A stretch of DNA of 48,296 bases from a virus: positions 1 through 48,296 of the IMG/VR virus record IMGVR_UViG_3300005253_001369; one strand, given 5' to 3'. Position numbers and translations under genes: made by a program. The stretch's first letter is position 1. Every line of letters starts with the position of its first letter. The notes under the pieces are model-generated. The model was not told where the DNA came from. It made no database searches and worked only from the letters and a program-made list of their open reading frames with translations. Positions 1 through 7,034 of this stretch are shown here, in pieces.

Positions 1-112
1 GCCTATATCCGACAAATCCGAGTTTTCTGAGACGTTTTCTGACAAGCAGTTCGGGCTTGGTGTTCTTGCTTCTTATCCTCGACATTATCTGGCTTCTCGT
101 CAACGCCATCAT
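1..112 (-). CDS. vsr: Vsr-like very-short-patch-repair endonuclease, N-terminal part (runs off the window)
   Basis: The ATG at 112-110 overlaps the TGA of the radical SAM gene as ATGA. The 37 codons present encode a basic start with the block SRIRSKNTKPELLVRKRL, the conserved N-terminus of Vsr mismatch endonucleases (MSRIRSKNTKPE...). Vsr proteins nick next to T:G mismatches that arise from deaminated methylcytosine. Phage-borne Vsr-like nucleases can also act as homing-type enzymes. The catalytic Asp, His and zinc residues lie beyond the window edge, so activity cannot be judged. No cytosine methyltransferase is visible nearby. The overlap with the upstream gene indicates translational coupling in the que operon. 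Confidence 0.85.
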   Translation of the reverse strand, partial: MMALTRSQIMSRIRSKNTKPELLVRKRLRKLGFVGYR

Positions 113-915
113 TTATTCCATTTTTCCCAATCTTCATCGTTCAACTTGTATTTATCCTGACTTTTAACCCAGGTTTCAAAATCCGTCTTCGTGAAATATC
201 CAGCCATCAACCAAAAAAACCTAAAGGCCCTAACTAAATTTCTTGTCCAAAGCTTTCCTATATACGGATTGTCTCTATTTTTCTTATTTAAAGGAACGTA
301 TTGCTGAGGATATGGATGAATGCCCAGCCGAACACATTCAGTCGCCCTATAATTGGCTTCTTTCGGAGTGTCCGTGAAATTGAACAAGACGTACGCCATG
401 AAAGCGCTTTTCGGAATGCCGGCTGACAGCAATGTTTCAACGGCTTTTTGAAATACCACGTCATCGTCTATCCTGTCAAAAGCCAAACGCATCCCGTTTC
501 TGACGAATCTTATTCCGCTCAGCATTTCGGCTATATGCTTATCTATATATTTGCAATCAAACCCGTTGTCAAAACACACGCCCTTCTTTTCATCTACCAA
601 AAACTTGATAACGCTTTCAACATGCTCAATCGGCTGTGAAGAAAGATTATTGTCGTAAACCATGACATTAGGTTTATCCTTGTCAATGTGACTTTTCCAT
701 GTCGGGTTTATCCAATTGTCTTCTATTTTCCACACCACGCAATAAGCGCATTTATTGGGACATCCCCTTGTCGTGAAAACATAGGAAAAGGAATCGAATT
801 TTTGTTTGATTCCCCAATCAATCGTATAATCCGGTTGACAGAAATCCAAAATTTTGGAATACCCCTTGAACAAATTAATATCGGGAAATTTATTCAATAT
901 GTCTTTCGGCATCAT
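109..915 (-). CDS. Radical SAM protein, catalytic part (3' segment of a frameshifted gene)
   Basis: The 268-aa frame carries RGCPNKCAYC with C52, C56 and C59 as the CxxxCxxC ligands of the 4Fe-4S cluster, followed by a partial TIM-barrel-like region. It lacks its own ribosome binding site. Its true N-terminus is encoded by the next frame upstream (912-1220), which ends at a TGA overlapping this ATG. Reading back in this frame past the ATG gives EILIGGVYAS, the expected end of the Rossmann-like domain found in cobalamin-type radical SAM enzymes, so the two frames belong to one protein of about 370 aa. The substrate is unknown. Position after queD-queE suggests, but does not prove, a role in deazaguanine or nucleic-acid modification. 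Confidence 0.85.
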   Translation of the reverse strand: MMPKDILNKFPDINLFKGYSKILDFCQPDYTIDWGIKQKFDSFSYVFTTRGCPNKCAYCVVWKIEDNWINPTWKSHIDKDKPNVMVYDNNLSSQPIEHVESVIKFLVDEKKGVCFDNGFDCKYIDKHIAEMLSGIRFVRNGMRLAFDRIDDDVVFQKAVETLLSAGIPKSAFMAYVLFNFTDTPKEANYRATECVRLGIHPYPQQYVPLNKKNRDNPYIGKLWTRNLVRAFRFFWLMAGYFTKTDFETWVKSQDKYKLNDEDWEKWNK

Positions 916-1220
916 CGACGCATATACGCCGCCGATAAGTATTTCCTGCCTATTCCTAAAAAAGATTTATAAATACTGTCAATAACGCCGTGGACTTTTT
1001 GTGAATCATAAGTGAAAAGTGACGTTATGCATATCAAATCAACATTTCTTAATGAATATCCCCGTTGAAATATAACTTCAGACCCATTATTTTTTGCGAA
1101 AGAAGCTATCTTAGCAAGTCCTAACGGAATATATTTTCGTCTATAAGGCGGTTCGATCAGCAATATCTTCTTTGCTTTTTTCAGTTTTTTAATTAACTCT
1201 TTTTCTTCTATTATAGGCAT
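912..1220 (-). CDS. Radical SAM protein, N-terminal B12-binding-like domain (5' segment of a frameshifted gene)
   Basis: The 102-aa frame starts KILLIEPPYRRKYIPLGLAK after a charged leader, the typical opening of the Rossmann-like cobalamin-binding-type domain of class B radical SAM proteins (strand, PP loop, PLG, helix). It ends in an unnatural tail (GRKYLSAAYMRR) that is out of frame with the conserved IGGVYAS motif coded one frame back. A perfect U UUU UUA heptamer, correctly phased, lies at 957-963 just before the divergence. The start has an AAGGA box about 10 nt upstream. Either a programmed -1 frameshift joins both halves or a T-run indel has split the gene. Confidence 0.75.
   Translation of the reverse strand: MPIIEEKELIKKLKKAKKILLIEPPYRRKYIPLGLAKIASFAKNNGSEVIFQRGYSLRNVDLICITSLFTYDSQKVHGVIDSIYKSFLGIGRKYLSAAYMRR
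957..963 (-). other. U UUU UUA slippery heptamer in the radical SAM gene
   Basis: On the minus strand the codons are TCT TTT TTA GGA, so the heptamer T TTT TTA is in the X XXY YYZ phase needed for -1 slippage. After a -1 shift the frame reads RNRQEILIGGVYAS and enters the radical SAM half in frame. The same heptamer in the same phase is used by the tail chaperone pair at 36364-36370. No strong stimulatory hairpin was obvious directly downstream. Confidence 0.55.
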
Positions 1221-1240
1221 ATAAAAACTGATCCTTATGT

Positions 1241-1283
1241 AACAGATTCCCTTCTATATAATTTCTATAGAAGGGAATCTGTT
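1241..1283. terminator. Perfect 18-bp inverted repeat, probable terminator or processing hairpin
   Basis: Arms 1241-1258 and 1266-1283 are perfectly complementary around a 7-nt loop. The repeat lies between the stop of the 92-aa gene (1289) and the start of the radical SAM gene (1220). Neither side has a long U run (only TTTTAAATT on the plus side), so a classical intrinsic terminator is not certain. It may protect or cleave the mRNA instead. Confidence 0.6.
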
Positions 1284-1288
1284 TTAAA

Positions 1289-1567
1289 TTACGTTACTAT
1301 TTTAAGACCCTCTTTCTTCAATTTTCCCTTGCACCAACCAATGCCAGAACCTTGAAGCTTGCTGCCTTCAAATTTGCCCCTTGCGAGTTCCGCGATTTCC
1401 TTGTTTTTCATTCCCTTAAAGGAACCATCCTGCAAACCGTCACGAATAAACTTGACTATTCCGGCTTTTCTCTTTTTGGGTTTCTCCGGTTCCGCGTCTT
1501 CTGTTTCGGTTTCTGGAACAGTTTCAGTTTCCTCACTTGACGAATAAAAATTTATGAATTTGAACAT
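1289..1567 (-). CDS. Small basic protein of unknown function
   Basis: 92 aa. Residues 10-30 are acidic and rich in Glu, Thr and Pro and look disordered. Residues 31-92 are basic with several Lys/Gly blocks and a pattern (KNKEIAELARGKFEG...GIGWCKGKLKKEG) that resembles small helix-turn-helix proteins of phages and plasmids, so DNA binding is possible. The start overlaps the queE 3' end by 35 nt without a clear Shine-Dalgarno, which suggests coupled translation. No family is recognised with confidence. Confidence 0.6.
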   Translation of the reverse strand: MFKFINFYSSSEETETVPETETEDAEPEKPKKRKAGIVKFIRDGLQDGSFKGMKNKEIAELARGKFEGSKLQGSGIGWCKGKLKKEGLKIVT

Positions 1568-2204
1568 TAACTACAACGTCAAACAGTTTATCTTCTATCA
1601 ACCATTCGACTAACTCCTTGCCATTATTCTCATTATTTCCTCCTTTCTCAATCATAGGACTAAATGCAAACTTGGCTTGACAACCCAAGTATTTTAAATG
1701 ATCCATCACAAACTTAGCCATTACGTAATCCTTTTTATCTGCTATTACAAATTTTACATAATGACCAGAATTTAAATCAACGAAATTTTCATCTTTCATT
1801 TTATGATAATATCCTGAACTGGGTAATTTATAATCAACTATCCAGCATCCGATACCATATCCTTCTGGTTTAATGGTTCCGTTGGTTTCAACTGAAATAT
1901 AAAAACCCTGATGCCAAAGCTTTTTTGTTAATTCATCAAATCCTTCTTTCTGGATTAATGGTTCCCCACCTGTAATGGTTATCTTTTTACAACCCAAATC
2001 TTTTACTTTCTGGACTATCTGATCTACACTCATTAACTTGCCATGCCCTAAAACTTGAGCATATTTAGTATCACAATAACTACAATCTAAATTACATCCA
2101 GAAAAACGAATGAAAGTAGTGAAACGACCTTGGCCAAATGTATTTATCTCACCATCTATACTGGTAAAAACTTCATTGATTCTAATCATTTGTCCATTCT
2201 GCAT
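1533..2204 (-). CDS. queE: QueE, 7-carboxy-7-deazaguanine synthase
   Basis: Radical SAM enzyme that converts 6-carboxytetrahydropterin to 7-carboxy-7-deazaguanine (CDG) in the preQ0 pathway. The 223-aa protein has the opening INEVFTSIDGEINTFGQGRF typical of QueE, the cluster ligands C37, C41 and C44 (GCNLDCSYC) and the TGGEPL motif at about residue 78. It ends with VNVQIHKF, as bacterial QueE does. It overlaps queD by 23 nt. Phages use this pathway either to put 7-deazaguanines into their own DNA, which blocks restriction, or to affect tRNA queuosine. The rest of the pathway (FolE, QueC, DpdA) is not in the window. Confidence 0.95.
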   Translation of the reverse strand: MQNGQMIRINEVFTSIDGEINTFGQGRFTTFIRFSGCNLDCSYCDTKYAQVLGHGKLMSVDQIVQKVKDLGCKKITITGGEPLIQKEGFDELTKKLWHQGFYISVETNGTIKPEGYGIGCWIVDYKLPSSGYYHKMKDENFVDLNSGHYVKFVIADKKDYVMAKFVMDHLKYLGCQAKFAFSPMIEKGGNNENNGKELVEWLIEDKLFDVVVNVQIHKFLFVK

Positions 2205-2544
2205 AACTTGTACTTGTCTCCCATAATTGAACTTTGGTTAATCTTACTGGTAAAGCCCTTCTTAAATCATATAACATTTGATCCATCATTACTTCGACCG
2301 TAGGGTTTTCAAAATAATCATTTAGGTTTGAATGATCATATTTATCTAATACTTCTTTTTTAACAATCTTTTTCAAATTTCCATAATCCATAATCATTCC
2401 GGTTTCTGAACCCTCCTTCTTTATATCTCCCCGCACTTCTACCAACAACTTATAAGAATGTCCATGCAGGCTTTTGCAATTTCCTTCGTGGTTTGGAAGC
2501 AAATGCGCCGCATGAAACTCAAATACTTTTCCTATTTTTATCAT
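2182..2544 (-). CDS. queD: QueD, 6-carboxytetrahydropterin synthase
   Basis: Zinc enzyme that makes 6-carboxy-5,6,7,8-tetrahydropterin from dihydroneopterin triphosphate, the substrate of QueE. In the 120 aa I see FEFHAAH (zinc ligand H14), the catalytic C23, and LHGHSY with H27 and H29. Next come MDYGNLK and the KYDHSNLND catalytic block, then PTVEVM and the C-terminal LWETSTSYAEW. Length matches bacterial QueD. It overlaps the upstream 154-aa gene by 26 nt and queE by 23 nt, so the three genes form one translationally coupled operon probably started at the promoter at 3300-3328. Confidence 0.95.
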   Translation of the reverse strand: MIKIGKVFEFHAAHLLPNHEGNCKSLHGHSYKLLVEVRGDIKKEGSETGMIMDYGNLKKIVKKEVLDKYDHSNLNDYFENPTVEVMMDQMLYDLRRALPVRLTKVQLWETSTSYAEWTND

Positions 2545-2983
2545 TTAATTTCTCCTCTATTGTATGATCTTTTGATAACCTTTGCAAATCTGAATTACCT
2601 TTTATATTATCCCCAAACTTATTTCCGAAACCATGTCCTCTATTCAAACCCATTCCTTCTCCTGATAAAATGGTCTCGTAAATCTTCCTGACCATTCCTT
2701 CTTGGGTATTGGGCATCCATCTTGAATTTTTACTTTGTCTTTTTACAAAATGATTATACATTCTTTTTGACTCTCCTGGGTTCAAATCATCAACCTTTAG
2801 CCCGCAATACTCACAAACCATTTCTATAATTCCCAGGTACAGCTTTTTCAAACATTCTTGTGACCAATATTCCAGATTAGAAATCGAAGAAAATATTGCT
2901 AACATTATCTGGCTCGGGTTATTTATCAACACCAACTGTCCGTTAACCCTAAAATAATATTTCATGCAGGCGGATTCTTTCAT
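2519..2983 (-). CDS. Unknown protein of the queuosine-type operon
   Basis: 154 aa, starting at an ATG with a good GGAG box 6-7 nt upstream; a second Met at codon 7 is possible. The N-terminal half is mixed alpha/beta with a short CEYC pair (about residues 57-60). The middle is helical and basic (KRMYNHFVKRQ...) and the C-terminus polar and Gly/Asn-rich. I do not recognise the family. Its 26-nt overlap with queD and shared promoter suggest a function linked to deazaguanine metabolism, but nothing in the sequence proves this. Confidence 0.65.
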   Translation of the reverse strand: MKESACMKYYFRVNGQLVLINNPSQIMLAIFSSISNLEYWSQECLKKLYLGIIEMVCEYCGLKVDDLNPGESKRMYNHFVKRQSKNSRWMPNTQEGMVRKIYETILSGEGMGLNRGHGFGNKFGDNIKGNSDLQRLSKDHTIEEKLNDKNRKSI

Positions 2984-2995
2984 GGTTTATCTCCT

Positions 2996-3160
2996 TTATC
3001 TGATAACTTCATAAAATTTGAGTTTGCCCGTACATTTACATGAATAAAGAAACGTATCACCACTAACAAAATAAGCTCTTAATCCTTTATCGCAATCTGG
3101 GCAATTATAGACATCTTGCATTTTTACCACCTGATAATCTACTGCTTTTTTGATACTCAT
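2996..3160 (-). CDS. Small zinc-ribbon-like protein (54 aa)
   Basis: A 54-codon frame starting MSIKKAVDYQ with AAGGAG 7 nt upstream and ending 12 nt before the next gene's start. It has CPDC at residues 20-23 and CKC at 41-43, consistent with a zinc knuckle or ribbon. It is the first gene after the promoter at 3300-3328 and leads the que operon. Function unknown. Confidence 0.7.
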   Translation of the reverse strand: MSIKKAVDYQVVKMQDVYNCPDCDKGLRAYFVSGDTFLYSCKCTGKLKFYEVIR

Positions 3161-3202
3161 AATTTTCTCCTTTTTCTTTGTTTTAAGGGCATTTAACCTC
3201 TG

Positions 3203-3290
3203 ACATATACCTCAGCATTAATCATCATTTAAAACCCAGTATACAGCCTGTTTGACCTATTTAAATGGATTTTTAAGAGCTATTATATCC
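3203..3290 (+). promoter_or_regulatory. Repeated control element, copy 1 (inverted relative to the other three)
   Basis: Element of about 85-95 bp with the order ACATATACC, CATTAAT, TTTAAAACCC, GTATA, GCCTGTTTG, TTTAAA and a terminal TATTATA. Similar copies lie at 16308-16398, 21522-21608 and 43686-43775, all reading on the minus strand; only this one reads on the plus strand. Here it abuts and faces the minus-strand promoter at 3300-3328. If TATTAT is a -10 box, this copy would send transcription antisense to the genes at 3338-3770. It could instead be an operator or replication site that works in either direction. Confidence 0.5.
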
Positions 3291-3299
3291 TACCTTTTT

Positions 3300-3328
3300 A
3301 TTATAACCTATTCCTTCAGAAATTTAAA
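3300..3328 (-). promoter_or_regulatory. Sigma70-like promoter for the que operon
   Basis: Minus strand: -35 TTTAAA (3328-3323), 17-bp spacer, -10 TATAAT (3305-3300). The same arrangement occurs at six other sites in the window. Transcription from here would read the 54-aa gene, the 154-aa gene, queD, queE and onward. Confidence 0.7.
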
Positions 3329-3337
3329 GATTTATTT

Positions 3338-3529
3338 TTAATCTTCAAAACATTTCGGATAATATTCTCTGAATAATAACATTAATCCTTTGATTTTTTC
3401 TTCATCTCCTTTATTTAAAGCTTCGATTAATTCATCTCTATCATACCGATCAAAAACCCTTTTCTCTAAAACTTTATATGCTTTGGAATAAACTTCACTT
3501 GCTCCTGGCCAATCTGGTAAATTACTCAT
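3338..3529 (-). CDS. Small acidic protein of unknown function
   Basis: 63 aa, start ATG preceded by AAGGAGAAAG. Predicted mostly helical, with a run of charged residues (RDELIEALNKGDEEKIKGL) and a C-terminal YYPKCFED. It is the last gene of the DnaB operon before the promoter at 3300-3328. No recognised family. Confidence 0.6.
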   Translation of the reverse strand: MSNLPDWPGASEVYSKAYKVLEKRVFDRYDRDELIEALNKGDEEKIKGLMLLFREYYPKCFED

Positions 3530-3542
3530 AATCTTTCTCCTT

Positions 3543-3770
3543 TTATTCCCATATTCTCATTTCAACACCTTCTGATTTGTATTGCTTAACCAAATAAGGA
3601 TCAACTTCAAATTTATTCCAAAAATAATCAATCGCCTCTTGGTCATTATCAAACAATCCAGCATCAAGCAATAACCTATTATCTTTTTCAGAATAAAATT
3701 TATATTTACTTCTGGTTTCAATTTCTCCGATAACAATACCATTAACAACATCATATCCCCGCCTATTCAT
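3543..3770 (-). CDS. Small protein of unknown function
   Basis: 75 aa with a GGGAGAAAATT box before the ATG. The sequence alternates short beta-like stretches (GIVIGEIETRSKYKFY) and a helix around DQEAIDYFWNKFEV. It lies between the DnaB-like helicase and the 63-aa gene, with spacings of about 13-20 nt. An overlapping frame (3557-3754) is a shadow. Function unknown. Confidence 0.6.
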   Translation of the reverse strand: MNRRGYDVVNGIVIGEIETRSKYKFYSEKDNRLLLDAGLFDNDQEAIDYFWNKFEVDPYLVKQYKSEGVEMRIWE

Positions 3771-3790
3771 AATTTTCTCCCTTTTAAAAT

Positions 3791-5317
3791 TTATTTTTCA
3801 TAATCCTTTGACCACCACTCACTATCCAGTAATGGTTGCGACAGGCTCAATTCCTGTAAAATCATCACCTCCTTGAACTTGTCAAAATACCTATGCCTGT
3901 GGGCAAGGCAGCTTATCCTGGCCACCTTGTCCGCCTTTTCCTTTGGCGTCTGATTCAGGGCTATCCGCTGATCCAGATGGGCATCCTTCAGCTTGTTCTC
4001 AGAGGTATCTTCCTCATCAAGATTTCTTTTGCTCCTGCTGGCCTTGGTGCTCAGGTCAGCGGTGACGACCAGGCAGTTCTTGATGCCGGCCAGCCCTGCT
4101 GCGTTTTGCCAAGTCACATTTATCCTGTCTCGTTCAGTCTTGGCAAAGATTCCCTTCTCCGGTGCCAATATGTCCAGATAATCTACTACGAGGACGTCTG
4201 GCCTGAAATCCTGGGAATATTCCAGATCGTCCAACTCGATCCTTATGTCATCCAATGAAGCGGCGAACCTTGGAAAGCTCTTGACCTCCAGATTAGAAGA
4301 AAACATCCTGGTAAAATTCCTGGCCTTCTTCTCTATCTGCTTGATTGTCATCTTACCAACCTTGGCAGATTCGTACCAGTATGCCGGAATATACATCCGC
4401 TGATTTCTGCATTCCGTACAGGGCTTATAATCCATGCCCTTCTTGTATTCAGGCATTTCCCCGTCAGAATCAAACAAGCCGATATCGCTTGTCCTTTTCT
4501 TCCTGCTACAACTATCATCCTGATTATTTGCGCAGTCAAACACCGGATAATCTACCCATCCCTTCTTCTTAGCCAATGCTGTCAACCTCTGGTAAATCCT
4601 GACTTCCAGTTGATACTTGCTCATTTCAAGACTGACCCAAAATACCTTCAACCTATTGGCCAATGCATGGAATACTATCTCCTCTAACAAATAACTCTTA
4701 CCTCGTTTTTCAGGAGCCATCACCGCCAAGAGCCAGGATCGCTCAAACCATCCTAATAGTTCGCCCAAAGCTCCAGGGAATTTGAACAACCGGTTTTCTG
4801 TATTGTCAAGATTAAACTGCCTGATCCTGTCTATATCAAACGGATTGAACCTACCAGAAGTCAGTTGGGATACCTGCCTATGATCCAATAACAACTTTTC
4901 TGCTTCGCTTGTTTTTCCAGCTGACGCATAGGTTGATCCTTTATCAAATAATATTTCTAAAGATCTTTTCTTGAAATACTTCCTTGCCTCATCTGCCAGA
5001 TAATCTATGTTGAGTTTGTCTTTTCTTTCGTACTCCTCTGACAGATTCGACAGGAAATGTTCTATTGTTTCGGCCTCCGACTCCTTTATGGACGACCTTT
5101 CGACCTCGAATATGTCCTGGATATGGATGTCGGGCGCCTTGTCATACTCGTTAAAATAATCAAACGACCACTGGGCCACCGTCCGGGCATAGTCTATCTC
5201 AAGGTATTCCGGCTTGTATGCCTTCTGAATCTTCTTGATGAAACTTGACGACACTATCAAGGCGGTTATTATCTGCTTCTCGATATCCTTGTTTATTTTC
5301 TTTTTTCTGAGTTTCAA
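3791..5317 (-). CDS. DnaB-type replicative helicase with a Cys4 insertion
   Basis: Hexameric 5'-3' fork helicase of the RecA/DnaB superfamily. The 508-aa protein has an N-terminal helical domain (about 1-150), then Walker A APEKRGKS at 201-208 and VFWVSLEMSKYQLEVR (the DnaB H1a region). The Walker B region is VLVVDYLDIL, followed by TADLSTKASRSK. Between H1a and Walker B is an insertion with C262, C270, C300 and C303, which looks like a zinc-binding module and is not part of standard DnaB. The start is TTG with AAAGG upstream. It shares the replication role with the primase (14053-14958) and the initiator-like protein (8105-9340). Confidence 0.88.
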   Translation of the reverse strand: MKLRKKKINKDIEKQIITALIVSSSFIKKIQKAYKPEYLEIDYARTVAQWSFDYFNEYDKAPDIHIQDIFEVERSSIKESEAETIEHFLSNLSEEYERKDKLNIDYLADEARKYFKKRSLEILFDKGSTYASAGKTSEAEKLLLDHRQVSQLTSGRFNPFDIDRIRQFNLDNTENRLFKFPGALGELLGWFERSWLLAVMAPEKRGKSYLLEEIVFHALANRLKVFWVSLEMSKYQLEVRIYQRLTALAKKKGWVDYPVFDCANNQDDSCSRKKRTSDIGLFDSDGEMPEYKKGMDYKPCTECRNQRMYIPAYWYESAKVGKMTIKQIEKKARNFTRMFSSNLEVKSFPRFAASLDDIRIELDDLEYSQDFRPDVLVVDYLDILAPEKGIFAKTERDRINVTWQNAAGLAGIKNCLVVTADLSTKASRSKRNLDEEDTSENKLKDAHLDQRIALNQTPKEKADKVARISCLAHRHRYFDKFKEVMILQELSLSQPLLDSEWWSKDYEK

Positions 5318-5325
5318 TTATACCT

Positions 5326-5511
5326 TTAATCTACTTGTTCAATATCATCTAATTCAACTTCAAATTCACTTGCAAACCATTCCAGATCATCGCAAATAAT
5401 AACGATTTATCCTTGGGAGGCAAATTCCTCAATACTTTCCATATCATCTTCTACACTTTCTATTTTTAAAGAATACCACTTACCGGACATTTTAACTAAT
5501 CTATAAAACAT
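5326..5511 (-). pseudogene. Small unknown gene interrupted by one in-frame TAA
   Basis: A frame beginning MFYRLVKMSGKWYSLKIE with AAGGAG upstream stops at TAA (5409-5407) after 34 codons. The same frame then continues IVIICDDLEWFASEFEVELD to a second stop at 5326. The two parts read as one 61-residue protein in which a residue has become TAA. The gene just upstream shows the same kind of defect. It could be a nonsense mutation, a sequencing error or readthrough. Confidence 0.55.
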
Positions 5512-5557
5512 TTTATTTCTCCTTTTATTCATCATGTTTTAATAAGAATTCTGGATT
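5509..5557. repeat. Direct repeat, left copy (RNA-ligase 3' end duplicate)
   Basis: About 49 bp, nearly identical to 5842-5891. It recreates the last codons of the RNA ligase (NPEFLLKHDE, stop) plus the following ribosome binding site and the ATG of the next gene. Only a few mismatches separate the copies, which flank the interrupted Cys-rich gene at 5557-5844. Confidence 0.8.
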
Positions 5558-5844
5558 CATGCTTTATCCTTTTCAAAATGTTTACATTTAAAATAAGGGA
5601 AAGGAAAAACATGTGGACAATATCTACAATGTTTTCTCCTGATTTCTTCTTGTTTATCTTTTATTGTAGATTTTGCATTTTCAATAAAAGAGCTAATTGA
5701 TTCTTCAGCACAATCTACACAAAAATAGAATTTGTCGATTTTGATTTTTGTATCTCTATCATCAAATTCAAACGGTTCTCGACAAGCTTCACACCTATTA
5801 AATAGTATTTACCATTCTTTTATTTGTTTTTCTATGTAATCCAT
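5557..5844 (-). pseudogene. Cys-rich zinc-finger gene interrupted by one in-frame TAA
   Basis: ATG at 5844 with GGAG upstream. The frame reads MDYIEKQIKEW, then TAA (5811-5809), then continues ILFNRCEACREPFEFDDR to TGA at 5557, 95 residues in all. The second part has CEAC, CVDC, CRYC and a final KCKH, i.e. two probable zinc-binding sites. No good start codon follows the stop, so expression needs readthrough or the gene is dead. The whole gene lies between direct repeats of the RNA-ligase 3' end, evidence of a local duplication or insertion. Confidence 0.6.
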
Positions 5845-5891
5845 TTTATGTCTCCTTTTTATTCATCATGTTTGAGTAAGAATTCTGGATT
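5842..5891. repeat. Direct repeat, right copy (true RNA-ligase 3' end)
   Basis: Holds the genuine last codons of the RNA ligase, its stop, the Shine-Dalgarno and the ATG of the next gene. Matches 5509-5557 with few mismatches; the copies are 333-334 bp apart. Confidence 0.8.
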
Positions 5892-7028
5892 GACCACCTT
5901 GAAACTATGCCGATCATCCTCCAACAACCTGACCACTATTCCTTCTCTTTGAAGGTTTTTAATTCTATCTGTATTTTGATAAACCGAATCTCCTTTTGAC
6001 ATTTCAACCATAAATTTTACATTCATATCTTCTTCTATATCAATATAAACATCAACAAAAGCAAATTCAAAACCATATTTATCACAAAAAACTAATCTTT
6101 CTTCTAAAGTATACTTTCTATTTTCATCAATATCAATAACATTAAAAACAAATAATTTTATTTCATCCAGCTTGTATTTGTTCTTCTGGATTCCTGGGCC
6201 GATTATCTCACCCTGGATTGCAATATTCTTGCCGACTTTTAATAATTTATTCTTGATGTCATACTTTCTGGCCATCTCCCACCATTCGGTCTGATTCTCT
6301 TTATGCAGAGCCAAGTTTCTTGAGCAAACATAAAAAACTTTTTTGAATAACTTATTAAACCATTTATTGTCCTTGAATATCGCATAGGTGGCGGAACATC
6401 CGTCGAGCTTCTCCATGACATACGCCTGCTTGCCGTCCCAATGTTTAAAAATTCTTGGTATATTCTGTATCCGTTCCTCGTCTGTTTTCTTGATAAACCA
6501 TGGAAAATTTCTGACCCTTTTCTTGCTAATGAAAGTAAAATAAAACTTCCTGAACAAGGCAAAGGACAACATATATTCTATGATGAAATTTCTTTTATGA
6601 TCTTTTCTGTTGTTCCTTCTATTTTCTGCCTTAGCTCTATCAGGATCGTGTTTTATCACTCCTATTATTTTTGTAACATTGAAATTCAATCCTTTCTGTT
6701 CTACCCATTCATCAAAATTATCATATTCACCTATAACTGCTGCATTGACAAACAACTTCATTATATCAACAGGCATCGCCAATCCCTGGGCAATCTGGCC
6801 CATGAACCTTGCCGTCTTGACCCTGAACTTTCTTGGCCTCATGAACTCGAACACCTCAAGATCAGGGAGAATACTGTCAATCTCAAAATACACGCAGAAA
6901 TCACCTTCCTTGAATTCTCCTTTCTTGACCACGGCTTCCCAACCGTCTATCAAGGCCATTTCGATGCGGTCGGCCTTCGGTATCGGCTCCAGCTTGCTTA
7001 TCTGTCTTATGGTTGCAAGTTTTCTCAT
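5859..7028 (-). CDS. ATP-dependent RNA ligase (Rnl2/DraRnl-like)
   Basis: Nucleotidyltransferase that seals RNA ends through a lysyl-AMP intermediate. The 389 aa carry an N-terminal OB-like domain (ATIRQISKLEPIPKADRIE, about 1-100) as in Deinococcus-type RNA ligases. Motif I is EKLDGCS with K207 as the adenylated lysine, motif IIIa lies around IAIQGEIIGPG, and EGIVVR and SFKVVN are motifs IV and V. No polynucleotide kinase is visible nearby. With the phage tRNA genes at 10-13 kb it could repair tRNAs cut by host anticodon nucleases; this is inferred from T4-type systems. Its 3' end is duplicated downstream (5509-5557). Confidence 0.88.
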   Translation of the reverse strand: MRKLATIRQISKLEPIPKADRIEMALIDGWEAVVKKGEFKEGDFCVYFEIDSILPDLEVFEFMRPRKFRVKTARFMGQIAQGLAMPVDIMKLFVNAAVIGEYDNFDEWVEQKGLNFNVTKIIGVIKHDPDRAKAENRRNNRKDHKRNFIIEYMLSFALFRKFYFTFISKKRVRNFPWFIKKTDEERIQNIPRIFKHWDGKQAYVMEKLDGCSATYAIFKDNKWFNKLFKKVFYVCSRNLALHKENQTEWWEMARKYDIKNKLLKVGKNIAIQGEIIGPGIQKNKYKLDEIKLFVFNVIDIDENRKYTLEERLVFCDKYGFEFAFVDVYIDIEEDMNVKFMVEMSKGDSVYQNTDRIKNLQREGIVVRLLEDDRHSFKVVNPEFLLKHDE

Positions 7029-7034
7029 AATGTT

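Noticed and set aside
3161-3337. preQ1 riboswitch before the que genes
   Set aside because: No compact H-type pseudoknot with an A-rich tail and overlapped ribosome binding site is visible; the region holds a promoter and the inverted control element instead.
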